Made by a program: the position numbers and the translations under genes. This document shows positions 1 through 6,952 of a stretch of DNA of 13,705 nt, one piece after another (the first letter of the stretch is position 1; each line of letters begins with the position of its first letter). Origin of the DNA: Bacillota bacterium. Its GTDB lineage: Bacteria > Bacillota > Clostridia > Lachnospirales > Lachnospiraceae. The notes under the pieces were generated by a model. The model searched no databases, was not told the origin of the DNA, and saw nothing but the letters and a program-made list of their open reading frames with translations. The stretch covers positions 1 to 13,705 of the forward strand of contig JAEXGM010000260.1 in NCBI GenBank assembly GCA_023450835.1. Direction: 5' to 3'.

Positions 1-254
1 TAAATACGGGAATAATGAAGCTGCGCTTTCATGGGGGAAAGAAAAAGAAGCTCAGAGCTGCCAATTTTGTCGGAGTGATATCGAATATTGAAGGAGTCAC
101 AGCAGAAGACATCGGAATTATAACTATCCAGGATAGCCTTACCTTTGTAGAAATACTGAACGGCAAGGGGCCTCTGGTATTGGAGACAATGAAAACTACA
201 ATGATTGGAAACAAACAATTAAAGGTATCGGAGGCAGAAGAGTCGGATTGGTAA
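1..254 (+). CDS. dbpA: DEAD-box RNA helicase DbpA, C-terminal fragment
   Basis: The reading frame is open to the left edge (codons for N-T-G-I precede the first visible Met at position 15) and stops with TAA at 252-254, so this is the 3' end of a longer gene. The visible part is a basic stretch (GGKKKKLRAANFVG) followed by a DbpA-type RNA-binding domain with NIEGVTAEDIGIITIQD, FVEILNGKG and a closing KQLKVSEA. In this family (E. coli DbpA, B. subtilis YxiN) that domain recognises hairpin 92 of 23S rRNA and directs the cytoplasmic ATP-dependent helicase to large-subunit assembly. The DEAD, SAT and HRIGR helicase motifs lie outside the window, so the helicase core is inferred. It points toward the sugar-use locus but is separated from it by a strong inverted repeat, so it is very likely an unrelated neighbour. 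A CshA-like helicase is the alternative, but the C-terminal domain favours DbpA. Confidence 0.85.
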   Translation, partial: NTGIMKLRFHGGKKKKLRAANFVGVISNIEGVTAEDIGIITIQDSLTFVEILNGKGPLVLETMKTTMIGNKQLKVSEAEESDW

Positions 255-272
255 TATATACATTGCCGCCAG

Positions 273-368
273 ATGGGCGAAAATGAGTATTCCTTTGATT
301 TTACTCCTCGCCACGGCTATGTGATACCTATTACGGAACGGCAGCTGCAAAGGCTTTTTGATGCTTAG
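273..368 (+). other. short open stretch between dbpA and the hairpin, possible gene remnant
   Basis: Between the dbpA stop and the inverted repeat there is no gene of normal size. A 31-codon stretch beginning ATG at 273 and ending TAG at 366-368 encodes a protein-like sequence including YSFDFTPRHGYVIPITE. It has no Shine-Dalgarno and lies in the same frame as dbpA, directly behind its stop codon. I do not recognise it. It may be the decayed tail of a lost gene or an accident of composition. The rest of 255-416 shows nothing else I can support. Confidence 0.2.
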
Positions 369-416
369 GGTGAGGTGGTATTTGAGGAGAACACCCAAAA
401 TAATAAGTAAACGAAA

Positions 417-455
417 ACAGTATCCGGAACATAAAAATTATGTTCCGGATACTGT
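417..455. terminator. perfect 17-bp inverted repeat, terminator between convergent genes
   Basis: The arm at 417-433 (ACAGTATCCGGAACATA) is exactly complementary to 439-455 with a 5-nt A/T loop, and one more A-T pair can close the loop. Read leftward, it follows the stop of the AraC-type gene by about 20 nt and is followed by TTTTCGTTT, a passable U-tract. Read rightward, after dbpA, the tail is only GCATTGGGCTTTT. It most likely terminates the leftward regulator gene and may also block read-through from dbpA. Confidence 0.8.
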
Positions 456-475
456 GCATTGGGCTTTTATTCCCA

Positions 476-2857
476 TTATATACTGGTATCAGTTGTCGAC
501 TTATACTGCATGCGGTATTGATTGGGTGTTATACCCATATAGTTCTTAAAGAAGGTAAAAACATAGTTTCTTGAGCTAAAACCTAGTTGATCGGCTATTT
601 TTTGAACAGACAAGTCCGTATCTTTTAAAAGTCTGCAGATTTGTTCCAGTCTTCTTTCTATAATGTAATTTGATAGTGTATTTCCAGTCAGTTCCTTAAA
701 AATATTTCTAAGATAGCTATTGGACAGATGTACCTCGTCTGCAATAGTGTCAACCGAAAGATTGGAATTTGCTATATTCTTATCAATAATTTCTGTTATT
801 TGTTTGATAATCTCCGTTTTTATGGCATTATGTGTCTTTATTTCCTGATAAAGCCGTAAGGAGTTCAGACAGCGTTCCAGATAAATATCTTTCAGACGGT
901 ATATTTTTTCACTTTGAAGTACAGTTGCTGAAATATTACTTTTGCTTTCTGCATAAGTTATATTGCATTTAGCTTCCATACGTTCCAATGCATTATAAAA
1001 GGTCAGAAGGTATAAGATAACGTTATTATAGTAGTAATGGTAAAGAATATCAAAAAGCTCTTCCATATGATGGACAAGCTTTTCTTCATCGCCGTTCCTG
1101 ATATCATCCAGTATAAGCTTCTCCTGCTTAATTGGATATTGCTGCTCCTCAGGGCTTAAGAAACTCAGATCATCGTAATAAAGCAGCTTATCAGTTCCAT
1201 TCTTCGTCCTGTAAAGGTTGACAGTCAAAGCACTTTGGTAAGATTCTGATATGTCAGATAAGGCATTTACTACCGTTCCGAGACTGCAAGATACATCAAT
1301 GGTAAAATACTGATATACAGTTTCTTTAAGCTGATTTAATGCTTCTTCCAGGTCATATAAGCGAAGCTTAAGGCTCTCAGACTGGAAATGCGGATAGATA
1401 TCTCCGGCAATATAGTTTTCGGGAACAGGGGATGCATTAAAATTAATAATAAAAGCCAAATAATTTTTAAAGTCTACCATCTCTGATACATAGTGATTAG
1501 GAAGTAATTCCTGAAATATGTTTTCAACTGCATATCTTAATAATGGCATATTTTCATTCTTATCGTTTATGAGACAATCGTAATTATCAAAAGTAATATT
1601 TACAATAACCAGGCTATTTTTATTTAATCTCATATTTTCGGATTCCATTCCAGCAGACGGAATGCTTACTGTTGGTTTACTCCCGGTCAGTAAATCCTTT
1701 AACAATTGTTTTTGCGTTGTGATGAAATAAGCATCGGAATTTTTTTTCATAATACGGAAGTCTTTTTCTATCGTCTCAAATGAACTTGAAATATAACGAA
1801 ACTCATCTTTTTTTGCTCCGGAACTGATTCTATCATTCCGGATGGAATTCTTTAACTCATTAATCGGCTTATACAACACCCAACTTGCGGAAAATATCAT
1901 AATCAGACTTATGAGAACAGCAATAAGAGAGTAAAGAAGTGCTTGTACCAGCAAAGTATTACTGCTGTCAAACAGTTGATACTGGGTGATTGTCATATAT
2001 ACAATGCCAAACATCTCATCTTTCCTGTAATTGATAAGCTTTTTGCTGCCATCCAACCTGCTGATATAGGAGCCGCTGTTTTGAGGCTGCTTTAACAGTT
2101 CATTGTATAAGGGGTCAGAAGACAGGTTTTGGCCAAAGAGTGAACTATTGCTGTCGGCAAGTACAAATCCCTGATTACTGATTACCAGTGTCTGGGAATC
2201 TCTGTTATAACTGTTATAATTTATCATTTCAGAGAATTTCTCATAATTTAAGTTAATGACCAGATAACCGGTATCAAATTTTCGAAATATGAGACTTATG
2301 TATTTTTCAGAATATTTATTTTGGGAAATGCTGTAGTTTACATCCCGCGGCTGGTATAAAAATATCTGGTCTGAATATTTCCGGTTGGCTAATAAACTCA
2401 GGATGTCCTGATCAAAAAAAGATTTTGAATTTTTATAGGTATCCAGATTGGAACAGATAAAATTACCTTTTAAATTAATAATATAGAAAGATTTTACCAG
2501 ATTACTGTAGTTGAGGAGCTTTCCTCTTATACGGCTACTGGAAATGGATAAGGAATTCTGGTATTGACTGGAATAAAGCAGCTTTATTAAATCGGCATTT
2601 TCCAGAGTATCTACATAATAATAGTTGTACAGGTTTTCCAAAGTTACAGAACAGGTATTTGCCGATTGCATAAGGGCCTTGTCATTTAGCTGATTGATGG
2701 AATTCATAAAATTATTATTAATCAGAGAAATGATAAAAAAAGTAAAACCCAAAAAAACAAAACAAGAACACAGGATATAAGTCAATATCATTTTTTTTAA
2801 GAAAACGCTGTTTTTAATGGTGAGTATCACTTTTCCGGTTATGGCTCTTAATTTCAT
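476..2857 (-). CDS. membrane-anchored AraC-family transcriptional regulator (YtdP/YesS-like)
   Basis: This is a 793-residue regulator with a sensor part outside the cell and a DNA-binding part inside. A first membrane segment spans about residues 23-45 (FVFLGFTFFIISLI), an extracytoplasmic region of about 255 residues follows, and a second membrane segment lies at about 303-328. A short HAMP-like linker (YKPINELKNSI) leads to a cytoplasmic middle region (about 370-680) that I cannot assign. The C-terminus (about 690-785) is a double helix-turn-helix of AraC type: LSVDTIADEVHLSNSYLRNI, then LSVQKIADQLGFSSRNYVFT and the signature GITPNQYR. The start has a good Shine-Dalgarno (AGGGGG on the minus strand). 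B. subtilis YtdP, beside the ytcP/ytcQ transport genes, has the same architecture and about the same length. Divergent placement from the transporter-lyase operon suggests it activates that operon in response to an extracellular sugar or the loaded binding protein. No histidine kinase or receiver domain is visible. Confidence 0.9.
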   Translation of the reverse strand: MKLRAITGKVILTIKNSVFLKKMILTYILCSCFVFLGFTFFIISLINNNFMNSINQLNDKALMQSANTCSVTLENLYNYYYVDTLENADLIKLLYSSQYQNSLSISSSRIRGKLLNYSNLVKSFYIINLKGNFICSNLDTYKNSKSFFDQDILSLLANRKYSDQIFLYQPRDVNYSISQNKYSEKYISLIFRKFDTGYLVINLNYEKFSEMINYNSYNRDSQTLVISNQGFVLADSNSSLFGQNLSSDPLYNELLKQPQNSGSYISRLDGSKKLINYRKDEMFGIVYMTITQYQLFDSSNTLLVQALLYSLIAVLISLIMIFSASWVLYKPINELKNSIRNDRISSGAKKDEFRYISSSFETIEKDFRIMKKNSDAYFITTQKQLLKDLLTGSKPTVSIPSAGMESENMRLNKNSLVIVNITFDNYDCLINDKNENMPLLRYAVENIFQELLPNHYVSEMVDFKNYLAFIINFNASPVPENYIAGDIYPHFQSESLKLRLYDLEEALNQLKETVYQYFTIDVSCSLGTVVNALSDISESYQSALTVNLYRTKNGTDKLLYYDDLSFLSPEEQQYPIKQEKLILDDIRNGDEEKLVHHMEELFDILYHYYYNNVILYLLTFYNALERMEAKCNITYAESKSNISATVLQSEKIYRLKDIYLERCLNSLRLYQEIKTHNAIKTEIIKQITEIIDKNIANSNLSVDTIADEVHLSNSYLRNIFKELTGNTLSNYIIERRLEQICRLLKDTDLSVQKIADQLGFSSRNYVFTFFKNYMGITPNQYRMQYKSTTDTSI

Positions 2858-2887
2858 ATAACTACCCCCTGAATAAATTGCAGTTCT

Positions 2888-2917
2888 ATTATATTACATG
2901 CTGTTCAAAAAAATCAA
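2888..2917 (-). promoter_or_regulatory. candidate sigma-A promoter of the AraC-type regulator
   Basis: On the minus strand TTGATT (2912-2917) lies 18 nt upstream of a consensus TATAAT (2888-2893), about 30 nt from the regulator start codon. The -10 is perfect and the -35 has four of six consensus bases. This is a reading by eye in an AT-rich region, so it is a good candidate rather than a proven site. Confidence 0.5.
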
Positions 2918-2970
2918 CCGACTATACTCACCTATTGAGCAAAAGTTATAATTTCAATCTGTTTTTGGTG

Positions 2971-2999
2971 TTTAAATCGGATATTGTACTATATATAAT
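2971..2999 (+). promoter_or_regulatory. candidate promoter 1 of the transporter-lyase operon
   Basis: TTTAAA (2971-2976) and a perfect TATAAT (2994-2999) are separated by 17 nt. It would give a leader of about 135 nt before the first permease. It competes with the candidate at 3055-3083; the sequence alone does not decide, and a weak -35 would fit dependence on an AraC-type activator. Confidence 0.35.
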
Positions 3000-3039
3000 C
3001 ACTAAAAAAAGCAGATTTCTGAGTGTATAAATTCTTCAA

Positions 3040-3079
3040 AAACGCTGTTTGGACTTGGAAGTGATTTTAAAGGCTGTTA
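3040..3079 (+). repeat. repeated AAA(C/G)GCTGTT motif in the divergent control region
   Basis: AAACGCTGTT begins at 3040 and AAAGGCTGTT at 3069, in the same direction and 29 nt apart. A further AAACGCTGTT lies at 2803 inside the regulator's first codons, and a shorter GCTGTT at 2900. Direct repeats are typical of AraC-family operators, so these could be regulator sites. The second copy overlaps the candidate -10, which would suit repression better than activation. Chance is a serious alternative. Confidence 0.25.
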
Positions 3080-3083
3080 CAAT
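3055..3083 (+). promoter_or_regulatory. candidate promoter 2 of the transporter-lyase operon
   Basis: TTGGAA (3055-3060) and TACAAT (3078-3083) are separated by exactly 17 nt and would start transcription about 50 nt before the first permease, a normal leader length. Copies of an AAA(C/G)GCTGTT sequence lie just upstream (3040) and across the -10 region (3069). Confidence 0.4.
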
Positions 3084-3141
3084 TTGAACAAAATAAAGCA
3101 AGTTTATCAACAAACAATAACGTACATATGGAGGTATCTGA

Positions 3142-4122
3142 ATGTCACTATCTTTATCAGAAAAGACAGAAAAGAAAGCAAAAGGAAAAAGGGAACATAA
3201 TAAGAAGGAAAATGATTTCCTGTATGATATAAAACATAATAAGTTTCTTTTATTGATGGTTTTACCGGGAGTTTTATTCTTTATTGTATTTTCTTATCTG
3301 CCCATGCTTGGTATTGTAATTGCATTCCAGGATTTCAGCGCAGCAAAGGGGATACTTAGAAGCAGGTTCGTGGGTTTTGAGAATTTTAAATTTTTTCTTG
3401 GTTCAAAAGATTCCTTTCGGGTTACCTTTAATACGCTGTTCCTCAACTGTTTATTTATATTTACCAGCATAGCCGCATCCATCGGGATAGCCATTATGCT
3501 GTCGGAAGTAAGCAGGAAGTGGTTTAAGAAAGTTTCCCAATCCATTGTAATTCTGCCTCATTTTATATCCTGGACTGTAATTGCACTTTTAGCAGAAGCA
3601 TTATTTTCTTCCGATGCCGGATTTATTAACCATACAGTTACTTCAATCGGATTAAAGCCCATTCCTTTCTATAAGGATGCTTCTATCTGGCCGGGGCTGC
3701 TTACCCTTATGAATATCTGGCAGGGCGCCGGCTTTGGCTCTATCGTATACTTGGCAGCCATAACCGGTATTGACCAGGAAATTTTTGAAGCGGCGAAAAT
3801 TGACGGAGCCAGCAGAATACAGGCTATACGCTATATAACACTGCCGCTTTTAAAAAGTACGGCTATCTTGCTACTAATTATGGCGGTAGGTAAAATTTTT
3901 AACGGTAATTTCGGTATGATTTACTCTCTGGTGGGAACCAATACGCTGTTGTACCCTACAACGGATATCATTGATACTTACGTATACAGGCAGCTGATGG
4001 AGCTGGGAGACTTGGGAATGTCCTCTGCAGTGGGCCTGTACCAATCGGTTCTAGGCTTTGTCATGGTACTAATAACCAATAAAATAGCCAGTAAGATAAG
4101 CCCTGAATCAGCCGTGTTTTAG
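3142..4122 (+). CDS. sugar ABC transporter permease, LplB/YteP type
   Basis: This 326-residue inner-membrane protein is one of two permease subunits of a CUT1-type carbohydrate importer. A basic, hydrophilic N-terminus (about 1-33) precedes the first membrane segment (about 35-60). Further hydrophobic spans lie near 98-120, 135-153, 190-208, 240-255 and 297-312. The cytoplasmic loop that docks the ATPase is clear at about 216-237: EAAKIDGASRIQAIRYITLP, the standard EAA loop with G-A-S in the middle. The start is supported by GGAGGT at 3130-3135, 6 nt before the ATG. Its stop is followed within 33 nt by the start of the partner permease, and the order permease-permease-binding protein matches the LplB/YtcP/LplA arrangement. 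Family members import oligosaccharides, often plant or host-glycan fragments; the sugar here cannot be read from the sequence. No ATPase gene is adjacent. Confidence 0.93.
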   Translation: MSLSLSEKTEKKAKGKREHNKKENDFLYDIKHNKFLLLMVLPGVLFFIVFSYLPMLGIVIAFQDFSAAKGILRSRFVGFENFKFFLGSKDSFRVTFNTLFLNCLFIFTSIAASIGIAIMLSEVSRKWFKKVSQSIVILPHFISWTVIALLAEALFSSDAGFINHTVTSIGLKPIPFYKDASIWPGLLTLMNIWQGAGFGSIVYLAAITGIDQEIFEAAKIDGASRIQAIRYITLPLLKSTAILLLIMAVGKIFNGNFGMIYSLVGTNTLLYPTTDIIDTYVYRQLMELGDLGMSSAVGLYQSVLGFVMVLITNKIASKISPESAVF

Positions 4123-4141
4123 ATGCCTAATGTGATTATAG

Positions 4142-4147
4142 AGAGGA
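4142..4147 (+). promoter_or_regulatory. ribosome-binding site that sets the second permease start
   Basis: AGAGGA lies 8 nt before the ATG at 4156. The longer possible start at 4123, immediately after the upstream TAG, has no Shine-Dalgarno, so the shorter protein is preferred. Confidence 0.6.
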
Positions 4148-4155
4148 AAACAAAG

Positions 4156-5064
4156 ATGAAAGATGGTTTAAACTATAAAAAAAGTAAAATACAAAGCAGT
4201 AAAGGAGACCGTACCCTGGAATTAATATGTTATCTTATTTTAACGGCATTTGCAGCCCTGTGTCTCTTTCCGTTTTTACTGGTAATCAGTGCTTCCTTTA
4301 CCGATGAATATTCTCTTCTCTGGGAAGGCTATAAGTTAATTCCTTCTAAGTTCTCGGTAGCGGCCTATGAACTTCTGGGAAAAACATCCCAGCTTTTGGA
4401 TGCCTACAAGGTTACAGTATTTATAACCATTGTAGGGACAGTGCTTAGTATGCTGGTTACCAGTGCCATGGCATATGCCCTGTCAGTCAAAAAATTCAGG
4501 ATACGCAATAAAATAGCCTTTTTTGTATATTTTACCATGTTGTTCAGCGGTGGTATGGTAGCCAGCTATCTGGTAATTTCCAAGTATCTGCATATGAGAA
4601 ACAGTATTTGGGTATTCATCATCCCGGCTCTTGTGAATCCCTGGAATATGCTGTTACTGCGAAATTTCTTTGCTACCATTCCGGAGGCATTGGCTGAGTC
4701 TGCCAAAATTGACGGTGCCAATGATATTGTTATCCTGTTTCGCATTATCCTTCCTATTTCTCTGCCGGGAATGGTAACAATCGGTTTGTTTTATGCTCTC
4801 AGTTATTGGAATGAATGGTTCAGGGCGATGCTCTTTATCGATAATGAAAAACTGGTTACTTTACAATATCTAATTATGAAGATACTGCGTAATATGAATT
4901 TCGCCAATACTATTGCAGGAAGTGTGGGTATATCAGTAGATGTTCCCGTATATTCCGTACGAATGGCTACGGTAGTTGCAGCCATAGGGCCTATTATATT
5001 TCTCTATCCTTTTATACAGAAATATTTTGTAAAGGGTTTGACAGTTGGCGGGGTAAAAGGCTGA
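4156..5064 (+). CDS. sugar ABC transporter permease, YtcP/AraQ type
   Basis: This is the second permease subunit of the same importer, 302 residues from the ATG at 4156. An in-frame ATG at 4123 would add 11 residues but lacks a Shine-Dalgarno. The first membrane segment is about 22-46, followed by the periplasmic-type loop typical of YtcP proteins. Further spans lie near 86-108, 118-142, 151-168, 205-218 and 268-288. The ATPase-docking EAA loop is at about 177-204 (EALAESAKIDGANDIVILF), and the C-terminus ends FVKGLTVGGVKG, the usual tail of this subfamily. It should pair with the upstream permease to form the channel. The nearest named relative by architecture is B. subtilis YtcP, which works with YteP and lipoprotein YtcQ on rhamnogalacturonan-derived sugars. 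That substrate should not be transferred here without further evidence. Confidence 0.93.
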   Translation: MKDGLNYKKSKIQSSKGDRTLELICYLILTAFAALCLFPFLLVISASFTDEYSLLWEGYKLIPSKFSVAAYELLGKTSQLLDAYKVTVFITIVGTVLSMLVTSAMAYALSVKKFRIRNKIAFFVYFTMLFSGGMVASYLVISKYLHMRNSIWVFIIPALVNPWNMLLLRNFFATIPEALAESAKIDGANDIVILFRIILPISLPGMVTIGLFYALSYWNEWFRAMLFIDNEKLVTLQYLIMKILRNMNFANTIAGSVGISVDVPVYSVRMATVVAAIGPIIFLYPFIQKYFVKGLTVGGVKG

Positions 5065-5072
5065 TACAAGCC

Positions 5073-5094
5073 ATAACCGGTAAATCCGGATTAT
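5073..5094 (+). other. small stem-loop before the binding-protein gene
   Basis: ATAACCGG (5073-5080) can pair with CCGG-A-TTAT (5086-5094) across a 5-nt loop, with one bulged A. It lies in the 56-nt gap between the second permease and the binding-protein gene, upstream of a perfect AAGGAGGT at 5109-5116. It could protect or delimit a processed binding-protein mRNA. The stem is short and the call weak. Confidence 0.2.
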
Positions 5095-5120
5095 ATAGAG
5101 GCAAAAATAAGGAGGTATTT

Positions 5121-6773
5121 ATGAAAAGCAAAAAAATAATTTCTTTGGCTTTGGTATTCGCTATGGCAATAGGCCTTTTGGCAGGCTGCTCAGGGGAAAA
5201 TAAAGCCAAGACCACAGGCAAAACAGGCAACAGCTCAACAGTTTCCGGTGAAAGCACCACCGGGGGAGCAGAAGGTACGGCAGCCCCCGAACCGGTGACC
5301 TTAAAGGTATTGATGAATGGTGATAAGCCTAACGATTGGGACTCCATTTTACAGGAGTTCTACAACAGAACAAAGGACACCTTAAATATTACCTTTGACT
5401 GGCAGTGGGTACCTACCAGTGATTACAAGGATAAGCTTAATGTTAAGATGACAGCAGGAGAAGAATATGACCTGGTATTTGACGCCCCCTGGATGAATTT
5501 AAGAACACTGTCCGAAGATGGCGCCTATGCGGATTTGGCTCCCTACCTGAATAATGATGCTTATCCGGGTTTAAAGAAAGCTTTCCCTGAGAGCATAATG
5601 GAATATAATAAGTATTCGGACATAAACACGGCACTGCCGCTCTTCTTTGCTTATGGTGGCATTAATGTAGTAATGTACCGCATGGACTGGGCAAAAGAAT
5701 TCGGTATCGGTGATAACGGACAGATTAACAGTATTGACCAGCTCGAAGCCTACCTAAAAGCAGTTCAGGCAAATAAACCGGGGGTAATTCCTTTTGTATT
5801 AAAGAATAACAGAGGTTTTTACCATCTTTTTGAAGCCATTACCAACAGTATGTCAAAGGAGCATATTTATCAGGGCTCTTTAGGACAGGATATTTTCTTT
5901 GCCGTAAAGTTAAATGATGATGAAACAGAAGTTGTTGCAACAGCATTGCCCGGTGATACGGAGGATTACTGGACTGCCTTCGGAGGAGTGGATTTCTGGA
6001 AGCAGAAGATGGAAAAGCAGAGAGAATGGAACCAGTTCGCTGAAACGGACTCCCTGAATCAGGATGATCCGGGTTCCGTATTCCAGATTGGTAAGGCTGC
6101 CGCCCACCTTGAGACCATTGATGCTTTTCCGAAATTCAGCCAGATGCTAAAGAACAATAATCCCGATGCAGAGCTAGGAATCTTCGTTCATGATGATGAC
6201 GCGAGAAATATGGTAAAGGGTGCATATTCCGCACAGGTTACTTCCAGTAACTGCCTTGCCATACCCGCTAGTTCTAAAAAGATTGACAGAACGATTTCTT
6301 TCCTGAACTGGTTGTTTGAAAACTCCGAAAACCATGACCTCTTTGAGTATGGAATTGAAGGAAAGAACTGGGTCGCCAAAGGTGACAAACAGTATGAGCT
6401 TCCGGAAGGAGTTTCTGCGGCAACCAATTATAACCCCAACGGCTGGAATCTTACCTGGAACCCCTTATACTACCGTTTCTCTTCCAGCTACAGTGATTAT
6501 GCATTGAAATATGCTGAATTTGCAACAGATATAGATAACTATTATATTTCAAATTTAACTGGGTTTGTATTCCAATCCGATAAGGTGAAAACAGAGATTG
6601 CCCAGTCGGGTGCAATTTTGGGTGATGTTACAGCTCCTTTAAACCATGGAATTCTGGACAATCCGTATCGGGTGCTTCAGGATACCACAGCCCAGATGAG
6701 GGCTAACGGAGTCCAGACCGCCATTGACGAATGGGTAAGGCAAGCGAATGAATTCCTTAAAAATAAGAAATAA
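5121..6773 (+). CDS. sugar-binding lipoprotein of the ABC importer (LplA/YtcQ-like)
   Basis: This 550-residue extracellular solute-binding protein captures the carbohydrate and delivers it to the two permeases. A lipoprotein signal peptide is clear: MKSKK, a hydrophobic core, and the lipobox L20-A-G-C23, so Cys23 is the expected lipid-anchored N-terminus of the mature protein. A flexible Ser/Thr/Gly-rich linker runs to about residue 56. The binding fold begins at about 59 with VTLKVLMNGDKPNDWD. The segment LFEYGIEGKNW (from residue 407) is typical of the long LplA/YtcQ group, and the length of about 550 fits that group rather than the roughly 420-residue MalE type. Many aromatic residues in the C-terminal half suit sugar stacking. 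The start has the best Shine-Dalgarno of the window (AAGGAGGT). Hairpins just downstream suggest that its mRNA is more abundant than that of the lyase genes. Confidence 0.93.
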   Translation: MKSKKIISLALVFAMAIGLLAGCSGENKAKTTGKTGNSSTVSGESTTGGAEGTAAPEPVTLKVLMNGDKPNDWDSILQEFYNRTKDTLNITFDWQWVPTSDYKDKLNVKMTAGEEYDLVFDAPWMNLRTLSEDGAYADLAPYLNNDAYPGLKKAFPESIMEYNKYSDINTALPLFFAYGGINVVMYRMDWAKEFGIGDNGQINSIDQLEAYLKAVQANKPGVIPFVLKNNRGFYHLFEAITNSMSKEHIYQGSLGQDIFFAVKLNDDETEVVATALPGDTEDYWTAFGGVDFWKQKMEKQREWNQFAETDSLNQDDPGSVFQIGKAAAHLETIDAFPKFSQMLKNNNPDAELGIFVHDDDARNMVKGAYSAQVTSSNCLAIPASSKKIDRTISFLNWLFENSENHDLFEYGIEGKNWVAKGDKQYELPEGVSAATNYNPNGWNLTWNPLYYRFSSSYSDYALKYAEFATDIDNYYISNLTGFVFQSDKVKTEIAQSGAILGDVTAPLNHGILDNPYRVLQDTTAQMRANGVQTAIDEWVRQANEFLKNKK

Positions 6774-6793
6774 CAGCTGACCTGTCATAAGGA

Positions 6794-6847
6794 TTCAGGG
6801 GGCTTTCCTGAAAAAGGGTGCCCCCTGAAAGTCTGCCTGAAAGGCGG
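6794..6847 (+). terminator. tandem hairpins after the binding-protein gene, probable partial terminator or mRNA-stabilising element
   Basis: TTCAGGGGGC (6794-6803) is perfectly complementary to GCCCCCTGAA (6820-6829), a GC-rich 10-bp stem around a 16-nt loop. A second small hairpin, GCCT-GAA-AGGC at 6835-6845 and extendable by two pairs, follows and is trailed by CTATTTTA. Neither has a full U-tract, so complete termination is unlikely. Attenuation, or protection of the 3' end of the binding-protein message, is the more probable role and would explain high binding-protein and lower lyase output from one operon. I see no convincing promoter in the 179-nt gap from 6774 to 6952; TATAAA at 6857 lacks a -35. 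Confidence 0.55.
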
Positions 6848-6921
6848 CTATTTTAGTATAAAACACAGTGTGAACCGGATGCGTATTACAAACAGGCAAG
6901 AAGCCGGATTACAGGAAAGGG

Positions 6922-6940
6922 GCCTTCCTATGAGGAGGGC
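6922..6940 (+). promoter_or_regulatory. hairpin enclosing the Shine-Dalgarno of the first lyase gene
   Basis: GCCTTCCT (6922-6929) pairs with AGGAGGGC (6933-6940) around the loop ATG, eight pairs with one G-U. The right arm is the only Shine-Dalgarno for the gene starting at 6953, and its core ends 13-14 nt before that start, longer than usual. Translation would be reduced unless the stem is opened. The loop ATG begins a 14-codon frame that ends at a TAG inside the lyase gene. Confidence 0.45.
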
Positions 6941-6952
6941 TGATGATTTCAA

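Noticed and set aside
358..549. Rightward open frame of 63 codons crossing the left inverted repeat
   Set aside because: It runs through the terminator hairpin and into the 3' end of the regulator gene, and has no Shine-Dalgarno.
3036..3050. Possible CcpA cre site near the CG at 3043-3044
   Set aside because: The upstream half does not match the TGNAAN consensus and the required downstream C is missing.
4123..4155. Longer start for the second permease at 4123
   Set aside because: It directly follows the upstream stop and lacks a Shine-Dalgarno, while ATG 4156 has AGAGGA at good spacing.
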